Under the pieces are notes generated by a model. That model was not told the DNA's origin and did not search any database. It was given only the letters and a program-made list of their open reading frames with translations. Below are positions 1 to 8,140 of a stretch of DNA of 58,685 bases, in pieces. Each line of letters begins with the position of its first letter. Positions within the stretch are counted from its first letter, which is position 1. The position numbers and the translations under genes are program-made. The DNA is from a virus: IMG/VR virus record IMGVR_UViG_3300027749_004991, positions 1 through 58,685 of that record. One strand, given 5' to 3'.

Positions 1-195
1 ATTAAAAATAGAATTAATGAATCTCTCAAACAAATTAATTTTAAACCTGTTTTTGAGATTGATAAAGAGCTTATCGAGTCTACTATTTGGTTCTCAGAAG
101 AGCTTTTAGGTAATAATATGGCAGATTTTTTCCATACAAGGCCCACTGAGTACTCAAAGAAGAATCAATCATTTACTGAAGACGATCTATTTTAA
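1..195 (+). CDS. nrdB: Ribonucleotide reductase small subunit, C-terminal fragment
   Basis: The gene runs in from the left edge, so only its last 64 codons are visible. The reading frame is open from base 1 and ends in TAA at 193-195. The tail contains NMADFFHTRPTEYSK and ends with acidic residues and the peptide DDLF, typical of the class I small subunit C-terminus that docks on the large subunit. The small subunit carries the metal cofactor/radical that starts deoxyribonucleotide synthesis. nrdA begins two bases after the stop, so the pair is co-transcribed. Identification rests on the tail and the neighbour; the catalytic part lies outside the window. Confidence 0.8.
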   Translation: MKNRINESLKQINFKPVFEIDKELIESTIWFSEELLGNNMADFFHTRPTEYSKKNQSFTEDDLF

Positions 196-197
196 TC

Positions 198-1844
198 ATG
201 ACAAAGTATAAATGGCTTAATAAGGATTCGAGAAAATTTCTCGAAAGAGGTTATCTAGAAAAAGGCGAGACACCTGAACAGCGCATTCTAGATATTAGTA
301 AGAGAGCGGAGGTACTATTAGGCATTACAGGTTTCGCTGAGAAGTTTGAAGATTATATGAGTAGAGGTTTCTACTCATTGTCTTCTCCTATTTGGTCTAA
401 TTTCGGTCGTAGTAGAGGTCTTCCAATCTCTTGCTTTGGTTCATTTATACCTGATGACATGGAGAAGATCCTTTACAAGATCGGCGAGATTGGTACTATG
501 TCTAAAGTAGGTGGAGGTACTTCAGCTTACTTTGGCGCAGTTAGAGGTCGTGGCGCTCCTATTTCTTCAGGTGGAAACGCTACTGGTGTTCATCATCAGC
601 TAACCGTATTTGATTCCTTAATCAATTATGTATCGCAAGGTAATGTCCGTAGAGGTTCATTTGCTGCATATCTACCGATTGATCACCCTGATGTTGAAGA
701 GTTTCTTAAGATTCGTGGTGAAGGTAACGCTATTCAAGACTTGTCTATTGGTGTTACTGTTACAGATGATTGGATGAAGTCTATGATTACTGGTGATACC
801 TCTAAGCGTAAGCTTTGGGCTAATGTTATTAAGAAGCGTTTCGAGTCTGGTTACCCTTATATATTTTTTACAGATACTGCAAACAATAACGCGCCACAGG
901 TATACAAAGATAAGAATCTTAAAATTAATGCATCAAACTTGTGCACAGAGATCTTCTTATCTACATCTGATGATGAGTCATTTGTGTGTGACCTTTCGTC
1001 TATCAACCTTGAATTGTGGGATGATATAAAGACAACTGACGCTGTTGAAACGCTTATCTACTTCCTTGATGCGGTTATGTCTGAGTTTATTGAAAAGACA
1101 GAAGGTGTTAAGTTTATGGAAGCTCCTCGTAAGTTCGCCGTTAATCAGAGAGCTCTTGGACTTGGTGTTCTTGGATGGCATTCATTACTTCAATCGAAAT
1201 TAATTCCGTTTGAATCATTTGATGCGCAGCTTCTTAATGTCGAGATATTCAAGACTATTAGAGCTCGCTGCGAAGAAGCGACTAAATCTCTTGCTACTCT
1301 ATTAGGTGAACCCCCACTACTTGAAGGTTACGGTAAGCGTAATACTACGCTTATAGCTATTGCTCCTACAACTTCAAGTTCATTTATTTTAGGTCAGGTA
1401 TCTCCTTCTATTGAGCCACTCAACAGTAACTACTTCGTTAAGGATCTCGCAAAGGGTAAGTTTACTTTCAAGAATCCATATCTTGGGCAGCTACTTGACG
1501 AAAAAGGTAAGAATGATCAAGAGACATGGACGAACATTCTACAGTATGGCGGATCTGTTCAGCAGCTAAAATTCCTAACTGATAATGAGCGTAATGTCTT
1601 TAAGACGTTTGGTGAAATTTCTCAAAAAGAAATTATTATCCAAGCTGCACAAAGACAGAAGTGGATTGATCAAGGTCAGTCTCTAAATCTAATGATACCA
1701 CCAGCAGCTAAGCCAAAAGATGTAAATGAGCTGTTAATCTTTGCTTGGGAGCAAGGTATTAAATCTCTATACTATCAGAGATCAGCGAACCCTTCACAAG
1801 AATTAGCTAGGTCTATACTTACGTGTGCAAGTTGTGAAGCATAA
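198..1844 (+). CDS. nrdA: Class I ribonucleotide reductase large subunit
   Basis: Reduces ribonucleoside diphosphates to deoxyribonucleotides with NrdB, feeding phage replication. The catalytic N-x-C-x-E motif is N247, C249, E251 (NLCTEI). The redox cysteine pair is C79 and C264. The radical-transfer tyrosines are Y525-Y526, and the C-terminal shuttle pair is C543/C546 (CASCEA). At 548 residues it is much shorter than the roughly 750 of typical NrdA, and no N-terminal ATP-cone is visible, so the usual allosteric activity site seems absent. The ATG lies two bases after nrdB, without a clear ribosome-binding site. Every key catalytic residue is present, so it should be active. Confidence 0.95.
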   Translation: MTKYKWLNKDSRKFLERGYLEKGETPEQRILDISKRAEVLLGITGFAEKFEDYMSRGFYSLSSPIWSNFGRSRGLPISCFGSFIPDDMEKILYKIGEIGTMSKVGGGTSAYFGAVRGRGAPISSGGNATGVHHQLTVFDSLINYVSQGNVRRGSFAAYLPIDHPDVEEFLKIRGEGNAIQDLSIGVTVTDDWMKSMITGDTSKRKLWANVIKKRFESGYPYIFFTDTANNNAPQVYKDKNLKINASNLCTEIFLSTSDDESFVCDLSSINLELWDDIKTTDAVETLIYFLDAVMSEFIEKTEGVKFMEAPRKFAVNQRALGLGVLGWHSLLQSKLIPFESFDAQLLNVEIFKTIRARCEEATKSLATLLGEPPLLEGYGKRNTTLIAIAPTTSSSFILGQVSPSIEPLNSNYFVKDLAKGKFTFKNPYLGQLLDEKGKNDQETWTNILQYGGSVQQLKFLTDNERNVFKTFGEISQKEIIIQAAQRQKWIDQGQSLNLMIPPAAKPKDVNELLIFAWEQGIKSLYYQRSANPSQELARSILTCASCEA

Positions 1845-1847
1845 ATA
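1840..1847 (+). promoter_or_regulatory. Late promoter octamer before 1853 gene
   Basis: CATAAATA followed by five bases and then ATG at 1853. It matches the T4 late -10 element (TATAAATA) at seven of eight positions and overlaps the end of nrdA. Confidence 0.5.
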
Positions 1848-1852
1848 ATTGT

Positions 1853-2194
1853 ATGAGTTTAGACTTTAGTTACCTTATTGAGAGAATGTGCTTGCTTGAA
1901 AGCGGTTATGTTTTCGATCCTGCTAACAAAAAAACAGATCTCGAACTTTCAAATAAAGCGATTAAAATTCTCAAAAAGAATCATGATTTAGTTGCGAGCT
2001 TTAAAAAGCCTGGAAATTTCGGTTTCCAGGCTCTTCACCGTAAAAACCCTTATGGTAACATTTCCTATAATTTAGGTAATACTGTAAGTTATGCTGTTAG
2101 AGGTATTGGTGTGAGAAATCCTAGAACGAAAAAATACATTCTAAACTGGATTGGTTCGCATGAAGAGTACAATAAAATAAAAAATCAAGATTAA
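1853..2194 (+). CDS. Small protein of unknown function, possible capsid-internal protein
   Basis: A 113-residue protein with no recognised domain. It is basic with a soluble composition. Its N-terminus (MSLDFSYLIE) has an L-I-E tripeptide at 8-10. This fits the [LIF]-x-E consensus at which T4 gp21 protease removes capsid-targeting peptides, but one short match is weak. A late-type octamer sits five bases before the ATG, which suggests late expression independent of nrdA. The ClpP-like gene follows after three bases. Function is unknown. Confidence 0.6.
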   Translation: MSLDFSYLIERMCLLESGYVFDPANKKTDLELSNKAIKILKKNHDLVASFKKPGNFGFQALHRKNPYGNISYNLGNTVSYAVRGIGVRNPRTKKYILNWIGSHEEYNKIKNQD

Positions 2195-2197
2195 TTT

Positions 2198-2830
2198 ATG
2201 AAATGGAAATATAGAATGTCAGACGATAGTGAATCAGATGCTAGTCAAACTCTTCAACCTATTTTAATTAACAATACGAATAATATTGGTGGTGCATCTA
2301 TTAGGGTTGTTGAGAATACTATATTCTTTTACAGTGATGTTACTGAGCAATCAGCTCTTGAATTAAATCACGCTTTATATGAGCTTGATTCTAAGCTAAC
2401 AACTACTTATAACTTTCTTGGACCTGCCTTTACGCCTCACATTAAATTGAGAATTAATTCTTATGGAGGTTCTCTATTTGCAGGTCTAGCTATTCTCGAT
2501 ACTATCCGCGGACTTCGATCTGAAGTTCATACGTATGTTGATGGTGCCGCTGCCTCAGCTGCGACCATTATTTCGGTAGCCGGGAATAAGCGTTATATCG
2601 GAAAGAATTCGCTAATGCTCATCCATCAGCTATCTACTGGTAACTACGGTAAATATTCTGAGCTCGAAGATGATATGGAAAATAATAAGAGGCTTATGAA
2701 ATCCATTAAAGATATCTACAAGCAGTACACAAAGGTACCAATGAAGCAGATAGATGAGATTCTCAAGCACGACCTCTGGTTTGATTCAGCTAAGTGTCTT
2801 GAACTTGGATTAGTAGATAACATTCTCTAA
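2198..2830 (+). CDS. ClpP-like serine protease
   Basis: A 210-residue protein of the ClpP/crotonase fold. The catalytic triad is visible: Ser120 in GAAASAATII, His143 in LMLIHQ and Asp192 in HDLWFDSAKC. The segment INSYGGSLFAGLAILD matches the ClpP core. ClpP proteins form barrel peptidases that degrade proteins fed by an AAA+ unfoldase; phage forms may act with host ClpX/ClpA or in capsid maturation. No unfoldase is nearby and the phage role is unknown. An internal ATG at 2216 (MSDDSES) is an alternative start. The gene ends two bases from the convergent spike gene. Confidence 0.85.
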   Translation: MKWKYRMSDDSESDASQTLQPILINNTNNIGGASIRVVENTIFFYSDVTEQSALELNHALYELDSKLTTTYNFLGPAFTPHIKLRINSYGGSLFAGLAILDTIRGLRSEVHTYVDGAAASAATIISVAGNKRYIGKNSLMLIHQLSTGNYGKYSELEDDMENNKRLMKSIKDIYKQYTKVPMKQIDEILKHDLWFDSAKCLELGLVDNIL

Positions 2831-2831
2831 A

Positions 2832-4403
2832 TTATTTACGAGCATGTATTTGCTTTAACGCGCTGACAGGTGTTAACGGTTTGTTGATACCTTCAGCCGC
2901 TGCTATGCCTCTCATATCATTATTAGTAGTAGTCAGCCTTAGCGGTATATTATTAAAGTGGTGTGAGTGACTATATGTTTTTACTGTATTAGGAGTATCT
3001 ACACTATACACAATACCATCCTGCACATATCCGATTATTTGATCTGGTACAAGTTCTCCATAAACTGTTGTGTCCATTGTTTCTTGTACTTCAGTTGGAG
3101 CTGTTATGTGGTTGACATATAACTCACCATCGATTAAAGTACCACCACCGACTATAAGGTTATTTAGAACACCAAATGAACCGTAAGCGTAGATCTGTCT
3201 AGTTGATCTCAATTGTATTTTAGGGGAAAATATGTCTATATGTTCAGAGCTACCTACAACTACACCAGCGCTACCACTAATGTTAACCTCAGTAGCGCCT
3301 ATCTTTACTATTGAAGCTCCGATAGTAAGTCCTCCGGATGTTTTGAGCTGAATACCACCTGAACCAACAATAAGGTTGTATTTGTTGCTTACAGTTAGAT
3401 TATAGTTACCACCGACAAAGTTAGAGCTATTATCAACCTCTTCTACATGCGGTACATAATCATTATGGTTAAATACTCCATTCTGACTAACACCAACTTC
3501 TGTAGGTTGAGATCTTCCGTATGTATCAACTCTAATAGATGCGTAGTCGTTTAAAGCTCCACCAATTACTTGTACTTTGTTACGCTTAATATATTCAACT
3601 TCATCTCCACCAGCTCCGAAGTTTTGTTCTAGTGTAGTCAACTGATCTTGAATGCTGACAATATCGTTGACTAGATTAGTCTTGTTGGTGTTTGCTACCC
3701 AATTACCATCCTGTGTTGCTGATGAAAATTCTGGACCAAATAATATTACCCCAGGCGCATTTGAACCACTACTACCAAAAGCAGTTGATATATCTGTTAC
3801 AGTTGGAGAAGTACTTACTGCAGAATTATTTTCATCTTTACGTATAACAGTCGAAAAAGAAGTTACTTCATTGACTCTTGATTTAACATCAGGTACTTTT
3901 GAGTACCCGTAGAATGTATTATTTAACTCCAATCTCGTTTGCTTAAGATCTGGATTGCTAGCACGGGTACCACTTCTTGTAGTTTCAATAACGCTAGTAT
4001 TCGGGTAAGGGTAACTTAGACCACCACGATTTATCCAAAATTGTGCATTCTTATTAGCAATTGGTCTATAAATTTCTCTCCACTTCTTTATAGCATTAAT
4101 CTCAGCTTGTGAGGTAATACCTTTTACCTCGTAGCTATTTTCTGCTACTCTTAAAGTTCTATCTGTACCAACATATTCATTACTACTATTACCAACTGTT
4201 TTAAACTCATCAAACAGTACCTTCGTCTGTTTATTGTTTGTAGCTAATTCGCTATTGACAACGTTATTTATTGTTACGTTAGACCCTGAGAATTGAGATA
4301 GTTTAACTTCTTCTCTCTCAGTTGAGTTGTTTATCTCAAGAGATCCGCCACGTTGGTTAAATATAAATTTGTTTCTGTATTCTAAATCTGATGGATTATC
4401 CAT
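2832..4403 (-). CDS. gp5: Baseplate spike beta-helix protein (gp5 C-terminal-like)
   Basis: A 523-residue virion protein. The second half (about 330-460) is a run of short G/V/I/T repeats (VGGNYNLTVSNKYNLIVGSG, then KLQIK-like strands) typical of the triple-stranded beta-helix of tail spikes. It ends in a His-containing segment YSHSHHFNNIPLRL. The N-terminal region is rich in N, S and T. It starts one base after the stop of the OB-fold gene upstream, so together they look like T4 gp5 divided in two, with no lysozyme domain in either part. It should form the membrane-piercing spike at the tail tip. The call rests on architecture and neighbour. Confidence 0.65.
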   Translation of the reverse strand: MDNPSDLEYRNKFIFNQRGGSLEINNSTEREEVKLSQFSGSNVTINNVVNSELATNNKQTKVLFDEFKTVGNSSNEYVGTDRTLRVAENSYEVKGITSQAEINAIKKWREIYRPIANKNAQFWINRGGLSYPYPNTSVIETTRSGTRASNPDLKQTRLELNNTFYGYSKVPDVKSRVNEVTSFSTVIRKDENNSAVSTSPTVTDISTAFGSSGSNAPGVILFGPEFSSATQDGNWVANTNKTNLVNDIVSIQDQLTTLEQNFGAGGDEVEYIKRNKVQVIGGALNDYASIRVDTYGRSQPTEVGVSQNGVFNHNDYVPHVEEVDNSSNFVGGNYNLTVSNKYNLIVGSGGIQLKTSGGLTIGASIVKIGATEVNISGSAGVVVGSSEHIDIFSPKIQLRSTRQIYAYGSFGVLNNLIVGGGTLIDGELYVNHITAPTEVQETMDTTVYGELVPDQIIGYVQDGIVYSVDTPNTVKTYSHSHHFNNIPLRLTTTNNDMRGIAAAEGINKPLTPVSALKQIHARK

Positions 4404-4404
4404 A

Positions 4405-5142
4405 TTAGTTTGCTAGTTTATTCTCAAAGTCTCCAGGGTAATCTAAAGACTGTGTATGACAATCTACTTGATCTAAGTTATTTATTAAGCTCGTTTCACG
4501 GAAGTCTCGTCTAATACCAAAATAAACAGGAAAGTTTATATCACCACTGTAATGAAATACCCACACCTTTGTGCCCACAGAAGGTACACCAAATATACCT
4601 TTAGATTTGTTTACACTGCTTGAAGGTCTTCCAACAAAAGAATATGGGTTGTTTGTGCCACCTAAATTAGCTTGAGGGTTAGCAAATGCATCACCTATAG
4701 ATGTATCGTAGTTTTCAAAAAAGAAAGAAGGAGATACAACACCCTTCTTAACAGTTGGTGGTATGTTATTATTTGCAGAGAGACTTTCCTTATAATTTGA
4801 ATCTGATATTGTAGCAAGCTCAGAGGGAGAATTGTATCTACCTGGGCTGCCTTCACCCATCAACGGGAAGCATGGCTCTGCCCAAGGAATAAACTTCGAA
4901 ATCTCTTCAAATATTTTTGTATCCGCCCACGAATCGTTTACGTTATTTTTGCCTGGGAATCGCATGTTAAACACTTTATATTCTGCAAGCCAATTTTGTA
5001 ACGGTTGATTGGTCAATTCAGGTATGTAAACTTTAACTCTGTAGAGTTTATTTGGATCATTATTCTTAACGACGATACCTTTATAAAAGCTTGTGTCGTT
5101 GCGATTATATTCGATAATATCATCTGTACCTCTTACATACAT
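4405..5142 (-). CDS. gp5: Baseplate hub OB-fold protein (gp5 N-terminal-like)
   Basis: The start is taken at 5142 (MYVRGTDD) because a perfect late octamer lies five bases upstream; an in-frame start at 5214 would overlap dpdA. The early segment FYKGIVVKNNDPNKLYRVKV (about 20-39) is the OB-fold signature of the gp5 hub, and GIFGVPSVGTKVWVFHYSGD near 190 belongs to the same fold. In T4 this domain binds the gp27 hub and anchors the spike. The lysozyme domain that follows it in T4 is missing. Operon partner is the adjacent beta-helix gene. Confidence 0.75.
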   Translation of the reverse strand: MYVRGTDDIIEYNRNDTSFYKGIVVKNNDPNKLYRVKVYIPELTNQPLQNWLAEYKVFNMRFPGKNNVNDSWADTKIFEEISKFIPWAEPCFPLMGEGSPGRYNSPSELATISDSNYKESLSANNNIPPTVKKGVVSPSFFFENYDTSIGDAFANPQANLGGTNNPYSFVGRPSSSVNKSKGIFGVPSVGTKVWVFHYSGDINFPVYFGIRRDFRETSLINNLDQVDCHTQSLDYPGDFENKLAN

Positions 5143-5147
5143 ATTAC

Positions 5148-5155
5148 TATTTATA
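5148..5155 (-). promoter_or_regulatory. Late promoter for the gp5 spike operon
   Basis: TATAAATA on the minus strand (perfect T4 late consensus), then GTAAT, then ATG at 5142. Confidence 0.75.
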
Positions 5156-5157
5156 AG

Positions 5158-5186
5158 TAGATTTTTATATGGAACTCTTTTATAAT
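5158..5186 (+). promoter_or_regulatory. Sigma70-like promoter for dpdA
   Basis: TAGATT (5158-5163), 17-base spacer, TATAAT (5181-5186), six bases, then ATG at 5193. The -35 is weak, but its spacing matches thirteen other promoters of this class in the window. It overlaps the divergent gp5 late promoter region. Confidence 0.5.
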
Positions 5187-5192
5187 TAGTAT

Positions 5193-5996
5193 ATGTTAGT
5201 ATCTCACGAAACACCTATCAGCTATCTGACTGAATCAAAGCTATACAATGACTACGATTACGCTTTAGTTCATCTATTCGAAACACACCCACAATATTAC
5301 AGGTTCTTTAAATCAAGCTTACTCGAAGGGCGTGAAGTGTTGCTTGATAATTCTATCTTCGAATTGAAAGAAGCGTTTGACTCTGTAAAGTTTGCAAAGT
5401 ATATTGAAGAGCTAAAGCCTACATACTACATCGTTCCTGATGTTCTTGAGGATGTTACAGGTACTGTTAATTCATTTGAGCAGTTTAGACTCGATTATAA
5501 CGATCTACCAGGTCTTAAAATTGGTGCAATTCAGGGCAAGACTTACGATGAAATTGTTGAGTGTTACCGCTATATGGATGTGTTTGCAGATTACATTGCA
5601 ATCTCTTTTGACTTCTCATGGTATCAGCAAATAGGACTTTCATCTAGTTTGAATCCTGATCGCAATAGACTAGAACATATGTGTGATGGAAGAATTAAGC
5701 TCATTAATATGCTTATTAATGATGGTATATGGAATCATAAAAAGCCTCATCACCTTCTTGGATGTTCGCTTGCTAGTGAGTTTGCTGCGTATAAGAATAT
5801 ACCAAGCATTAGATCTATTGATACTTCAAATCCGGTCGTTGGTGGTATCTTGAATAAGCGGTATCTTAAGGGTATTGGATTTAGAGATAAGCCTTCTGTT
5901 CTTCTCGCTGATTTGATTGATCATGTTGTTACTAGTGAACAAGCAGAAGATATTGAACATAACGCAAAGGAATTCAAACATATTATTGGTCGATGA
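5193..5996 (+). CDS. dpdA: DpdA-like DNA guanine transglycosylase
   Basis: A 267-residue protein of the tRNA-guanine transglycosylase superfamily. DpdA enzymes swap guanine in DNA for a 7-deazaguanine base. Visible family-like segments are LLDNSIFEL (about 50), YYIVPDVLED (78-87), GAIQGKTYDE (111-120), HHLLGCS (186-192) and SIDTSNP (208-214), with D83 and D210 as candidate catalytic acids. It is shorter than bacterial Tgt, as phage forms often are. It overlaps the downstream formyltransferase by four bases and shares a cassette with queF. folE, queD, queE and queC elsewhere supply the base. A tRNA substrate cannot be excluded from sequence. Confidence 0.75.
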   Translation: MLVSHETPISYLTESKLYNDYDYALVHLFETHPQYYRFFKSSLLEGREVLLDNSIFELKEAFDSVKFAKYIEELKPTYYIVPDVLEDVTGTVNSFEQFRLDYNDLPGLKIGAIQGKTYDEIVECYRYMDVFADYIAISFDFSWYQQIGLSSSLNPDRNRLEHMCDGRIKLINMLINDGIWNHKKPHHLLGCSLASEFAAYKNIPSIRSIDTSNPVVGGILNKRYLKGIGFRDKPSVLLADLIDHVVTSEQAEDIEHNAKEFKHIIGR

Positions 5997-6535
5997 AGTG
6001 GGCTGCTTTTTATTCTCAAACGGGTTCAGAAATTTGTGATATTTCTGATAAGCTAGGTAGGTATCCAGATCTAATTATAACTGATAATGTAACTGGAGAA
6101 CCTAAAACTGATAGCAGAATTATAAACGCAAAAGCTATCAACACACGTCAATATAAATCTCTGAGTAAGCAAGAAAAGATTGACTATTACAATATTCTAG
6201 ATGGGTACAATATTATAACTTTGCATGGATGGTTAAATATTGTACCTGCAAGTGTATGTAGTAAGTATATGATGTATAATGGTCACCCAGGCCTTATAAC
6301 TTACTATCCGGAGCTGAAAGGAAAGGATCCTCAGGAGAGAGCTTGGGAAAATATGCCTTCGTATATGTATATTGGTAGTGTTATTCATAATGTTACATCT
6401 GAAGTTGACGGTGGCAATGTTGCTGCTCAAAAGAAGAGATTATCAGTAAACTGTACTAGCTTAGACGAGACTTATAAAGAGTTAAAAGAAACTTCTTTGG
6501 AAACATGGGTTGAATTTTTAGAAGATAAACTATAA
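5993..6535 (+). CDS. GART/Fmt-type formyltransferase, candidate dPreQ1 formyltransferase
   Basis: A 180-residue protein with the catalytic signature of 10-formyltetrahydrofolate-dependent formyltransferases. N96 and H98 lie in NGHPGLITYYPELKG, and D139 in IHNVTSEVDGG matches the conserved aspartate of the PurN/Fmt fold. The N-terminal part is divergent. The ATG overlaps the dpdA stop, so the two are translationally coupled. Published work describes a phage enzyme, DpdN, predicted to formylate preQ1 in DNA; the position between dpdA and queF fits that role. A purine- or sugar-formylating enzyme is the alternative. The catalytic assignment is firm; the substrate is inferred. Confidence 0.7.
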   Translation: MKWAAFYSQTGSEICDISDKLGRYPDLIITDNVTGEPKTDSRIINAKAINTRQYKSLSKQEKIDYYNILDGYNIITLHGWLNIVPASVCSKYMMYNGHPGLITYYPELKGKDPQERAWENMPSYMYIGSVIHNVTSEVDGGNVAAQKKRLSVNCTSLDETYKELKETSLETWVEFLEDKL

Positions 6536-6538
6536 AAT
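6510..6538 (+). promoter_or_regulatory. Sigma70-like promoter before 6544 kinase
   Basis: TTGAAT (6510-6515), 17-base spacer, TAAAAT (6533-6538), five bases, ATG at 6544. It lies inside the end of the formyltransferase gene. Confidence 0.55.
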
Positions 6539-6543
6539 ACGTT

Positions 6544-7122
6544 ATGTTAATTTCATTTTCAGGAGCACAAAGCACAGGTAAAACTACACTTCTTAAGCAT
6601 TTAGAGGAGTGTAATGATGGTGATGATCTTCCATTTAAGTTTGTACCAGAGGTGACAAGATTAGTTAAGCGTGAGTATGATCTACCAATCAATGAAGATG
6701 GTACAGATATTACGCAGCTATTAATTATGGGTGAGCATCTACGTAATGCATATCGAGCTGGCAGTCAAGTTGATTGTAGCTATATTCTAGATAGATGTTC
6801 TCTTGATGGTATCGTTTATACTCATTGGCTTTGCGATCAACACAAAGTAGGTATGAATGTGTATAGCTTTGCTGAATACATCTTTAGCTCTACTATCAAG
6901 AAATATGATGTTATTTTCTATACATCACCAGATGATGTTAAGTTAGAAGCTGATGGAGAGCGTAGCGATAATGTCAAATTCCGTGACGAAATTATCGAAT
7001 TGTTTACGCAGTATATCAAAACACGAAATATCGACGTTGTAATACTAACTGGTACAGTAAAGGAAAGACTACAAACTATCAAAGCTACTTTAGCGAAAAA
7101 GGGACTTGAAATTAATATTTAA
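6544..7122 (+). CDS. P-loop nucleotide kinase-like ATPase (AAA_28/NadR type)
   Basis: A 192-residue P-loop protein. The Walker A motif is at the N-terminus (GAQSTGKTT, residues 7-15), and YILDRCSLDGIVYTHWL near residue 80 is the substrate/lid region seen in NadR- and deoxynucleoside-kinase-like proteins. A paralogue with the same DRCxLD motif is at 33260-33994. Its place between the formyltransferase and queF suggests a link to base or nucleotide metabolism, but the substrate cannot be read from sequence. It has its own promoter inside the preceding gene. Confidence 0.7.
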   Translation: MLISFSGAQSTGKTTLLKHLEECNDGDDLPFKFVPEVTRLVKREYDLPINEDGTDITQLLIMGEHLRNAYRAGSQVDCSYILDRCSLDGIVYTHWLCDQHKVGMNVYSFAEYIFSSTIKKYDVIFYTSPDDVKLEADGERSDNVKFRDEIIELFTQYIKTRNIDVVILTGTVKERLQTIKATLAKKGLEINI

Positions 7123-7133
7123 TAATATAAAAT
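7106..7133 (+). promoter_or_regulatory. Sigma70-like promoter for queF
   Basis: TTGAAA (7106-7111), 16-base spacer, TAAAAT (7128-7133), six bases, ATG at 7140. Confidence 0.55.
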
Positions 7134-7139
7134 AACATT

Positions 7140-8063
7140 ATGGCACTACAAGAATTAGATAACTCGAATATTAACGTTCACCTTGGTAAGACTTCTTCGT
7201 ATAAATCTCAATACGATCCGAGCTTACTTGTACGTGAACCTCGTCAAACAAACCGAAATCATCTAGGTATTAAGGATGACAATCTTCCGTTCGTAGGTTA
7301 TGATACTTGGAATGGTTACGAAATCTCAGGTCTTACTAACTATGGTTTACCTGCAGTTGGTATTGTGAAGCTTAGTTATTCGTGTGATAGCAAGTATATC
7401 GTTGAGTCGAAGTCTCTTAAGCTGTACTTCAACTCCTTCAATATGACTAATCTTGGCGAAACTGCTCGTGATGTTCTCAAAGAGATTAAGAAGAGAGCTG
7501 TAAAGGATTTGTCTGAGCTGCTTGAAACTACAGTTAGCGTTACTGTTTGCAGTAATGGTGAAGTTCTAGCAGCTAGTAGTATCAACGCTGTGGATGACTG
7601 GCATACACCAGATGTTTTAACTCTTGAAGATACATATCCAGTTGATGGTGTTGAGTTTTCTGTTTATAGTGAGACTCCTGAGTTACTCGAAGTAATAGAA
7701 GATGCTCCAGTTGAAGAAGTTCATTATCATAGTGCTCTACTTAAGTCGAACTGCAGAGTAACTTCACAACCAGACTGGGGTGATGTTTACATCTATATTA
7801 ACTCTAAGAAGACTGTTGATCCTATTTCGTTGTTACAGTATATCGTTTCATTTAGAGATGAATGTCACTTCCATGAAGAGATTTGTGAGACTATCTATAA
7901 GAGACTGTATGATCTTCTTGAACCGAAGGAGCTAAGAGTTAAGTGTCTTTATGCCCGTCGTGGTGGTATCGATATTAACCCGGAAAGAGCTTCTAATGCT
8001 GAATTGCTCTGCGAGATACTTAGTGATACAACTATACCTCATTCTAAGACTCCTAAGCAGTAA
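7140..8063 (+). CDS. queF: NADPH-dependent 7-cyano-7-deazaguanine reductase (QueF)
   Basis: Reduces the nitrile of preQ0 to the aminomethyl of preQ1. At 307 residues it is the long, bimodular type, like E. coli QueF (282). Conserved landmarks are LGKTSSYKSQYDPSLL near the start, NLPFVGYDTWNGYE (48-61), the NADPH/ESK motif ESKSLKLYFNSFNMT (89-103), nucleophile C205 in LLKSNCRVTSQPDWG, and a C-terminal RRGGIDINPERAS. It is the last gene of the dpdA cassette and is followed by a strong terminator. Its presence predicts that preQ1, not only preQ0, reaches DNA or tRNA. Confidence 0.93.
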   Translation: MALQELDNSNINVHLGKTSSYKSQYDPSLLVREPRQTNRNHLGIKDDNLPFVGYDTWNGYEISGLTNYGLPAVGIVKLSYSCDSKYIVESKSLKLYFNSFNMTNLGETARDVLKEIKKRAVKDLSELLETTVSVTVCSNGEVLAASSINAVDDWHTPDVLTLEDTYPVDGVEFSVYSETPELLEVIEDAPVEEVHYHSALLKSNCRVTSQPDWGDVYIYINSKKTVDPISLLQYIVSFRDECHFHEEICETIYKRLYDLLEPKELRVKCLYARRGGIDINPERASNAELLCEILSDTTIPHSKTPKQ

Positions 8064-8083
8064 TTAACTGATTGTAATAAAAG

Positions 8084-8119
8084 CCCTAAATAGTGTAACA
8101 GCTATTTAGGGTTTTTTTT
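8084..8119 (+). terminator. Rho-independent terminator after queF
   Basis: A perfect 10-bp stem (CCCTAAATAG at 8084-8093 with CTATTTAGGG at 8102-8111), an 8-base loop, and eight T's directly after it. Confidence 0.9.
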
Positions 8120-8127
8120 GTGTTAGA

Positions 8128-8135
8128 TATAAATA
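8128..8135 (+). promoter_or_regulatory. Late promoter before 8141 gene
   Basis: Perfect TATAAATA, five bases (ATAGT), then ATG at 8141. It sits just after the queF terminator and is the cleanest example of the late-promoter geometry on the plus strand. Confidence 0.8.
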
Positions 8136-8140
8136 ATAGT

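Noticed and set aside
5143-5214. Longer N-terminus for the gp5 OB-fold gene
   Set aside because: It would cross its own late promoter and overlap dpdA; the OB-fold match begins after the 5142 start.
8120-8140. Upstream GTG start for the 8141 gene
   Set aside because: It would place the start codon upstream of the perfect late promoter, and the extension (MLDINNS) simply translates the promoter.
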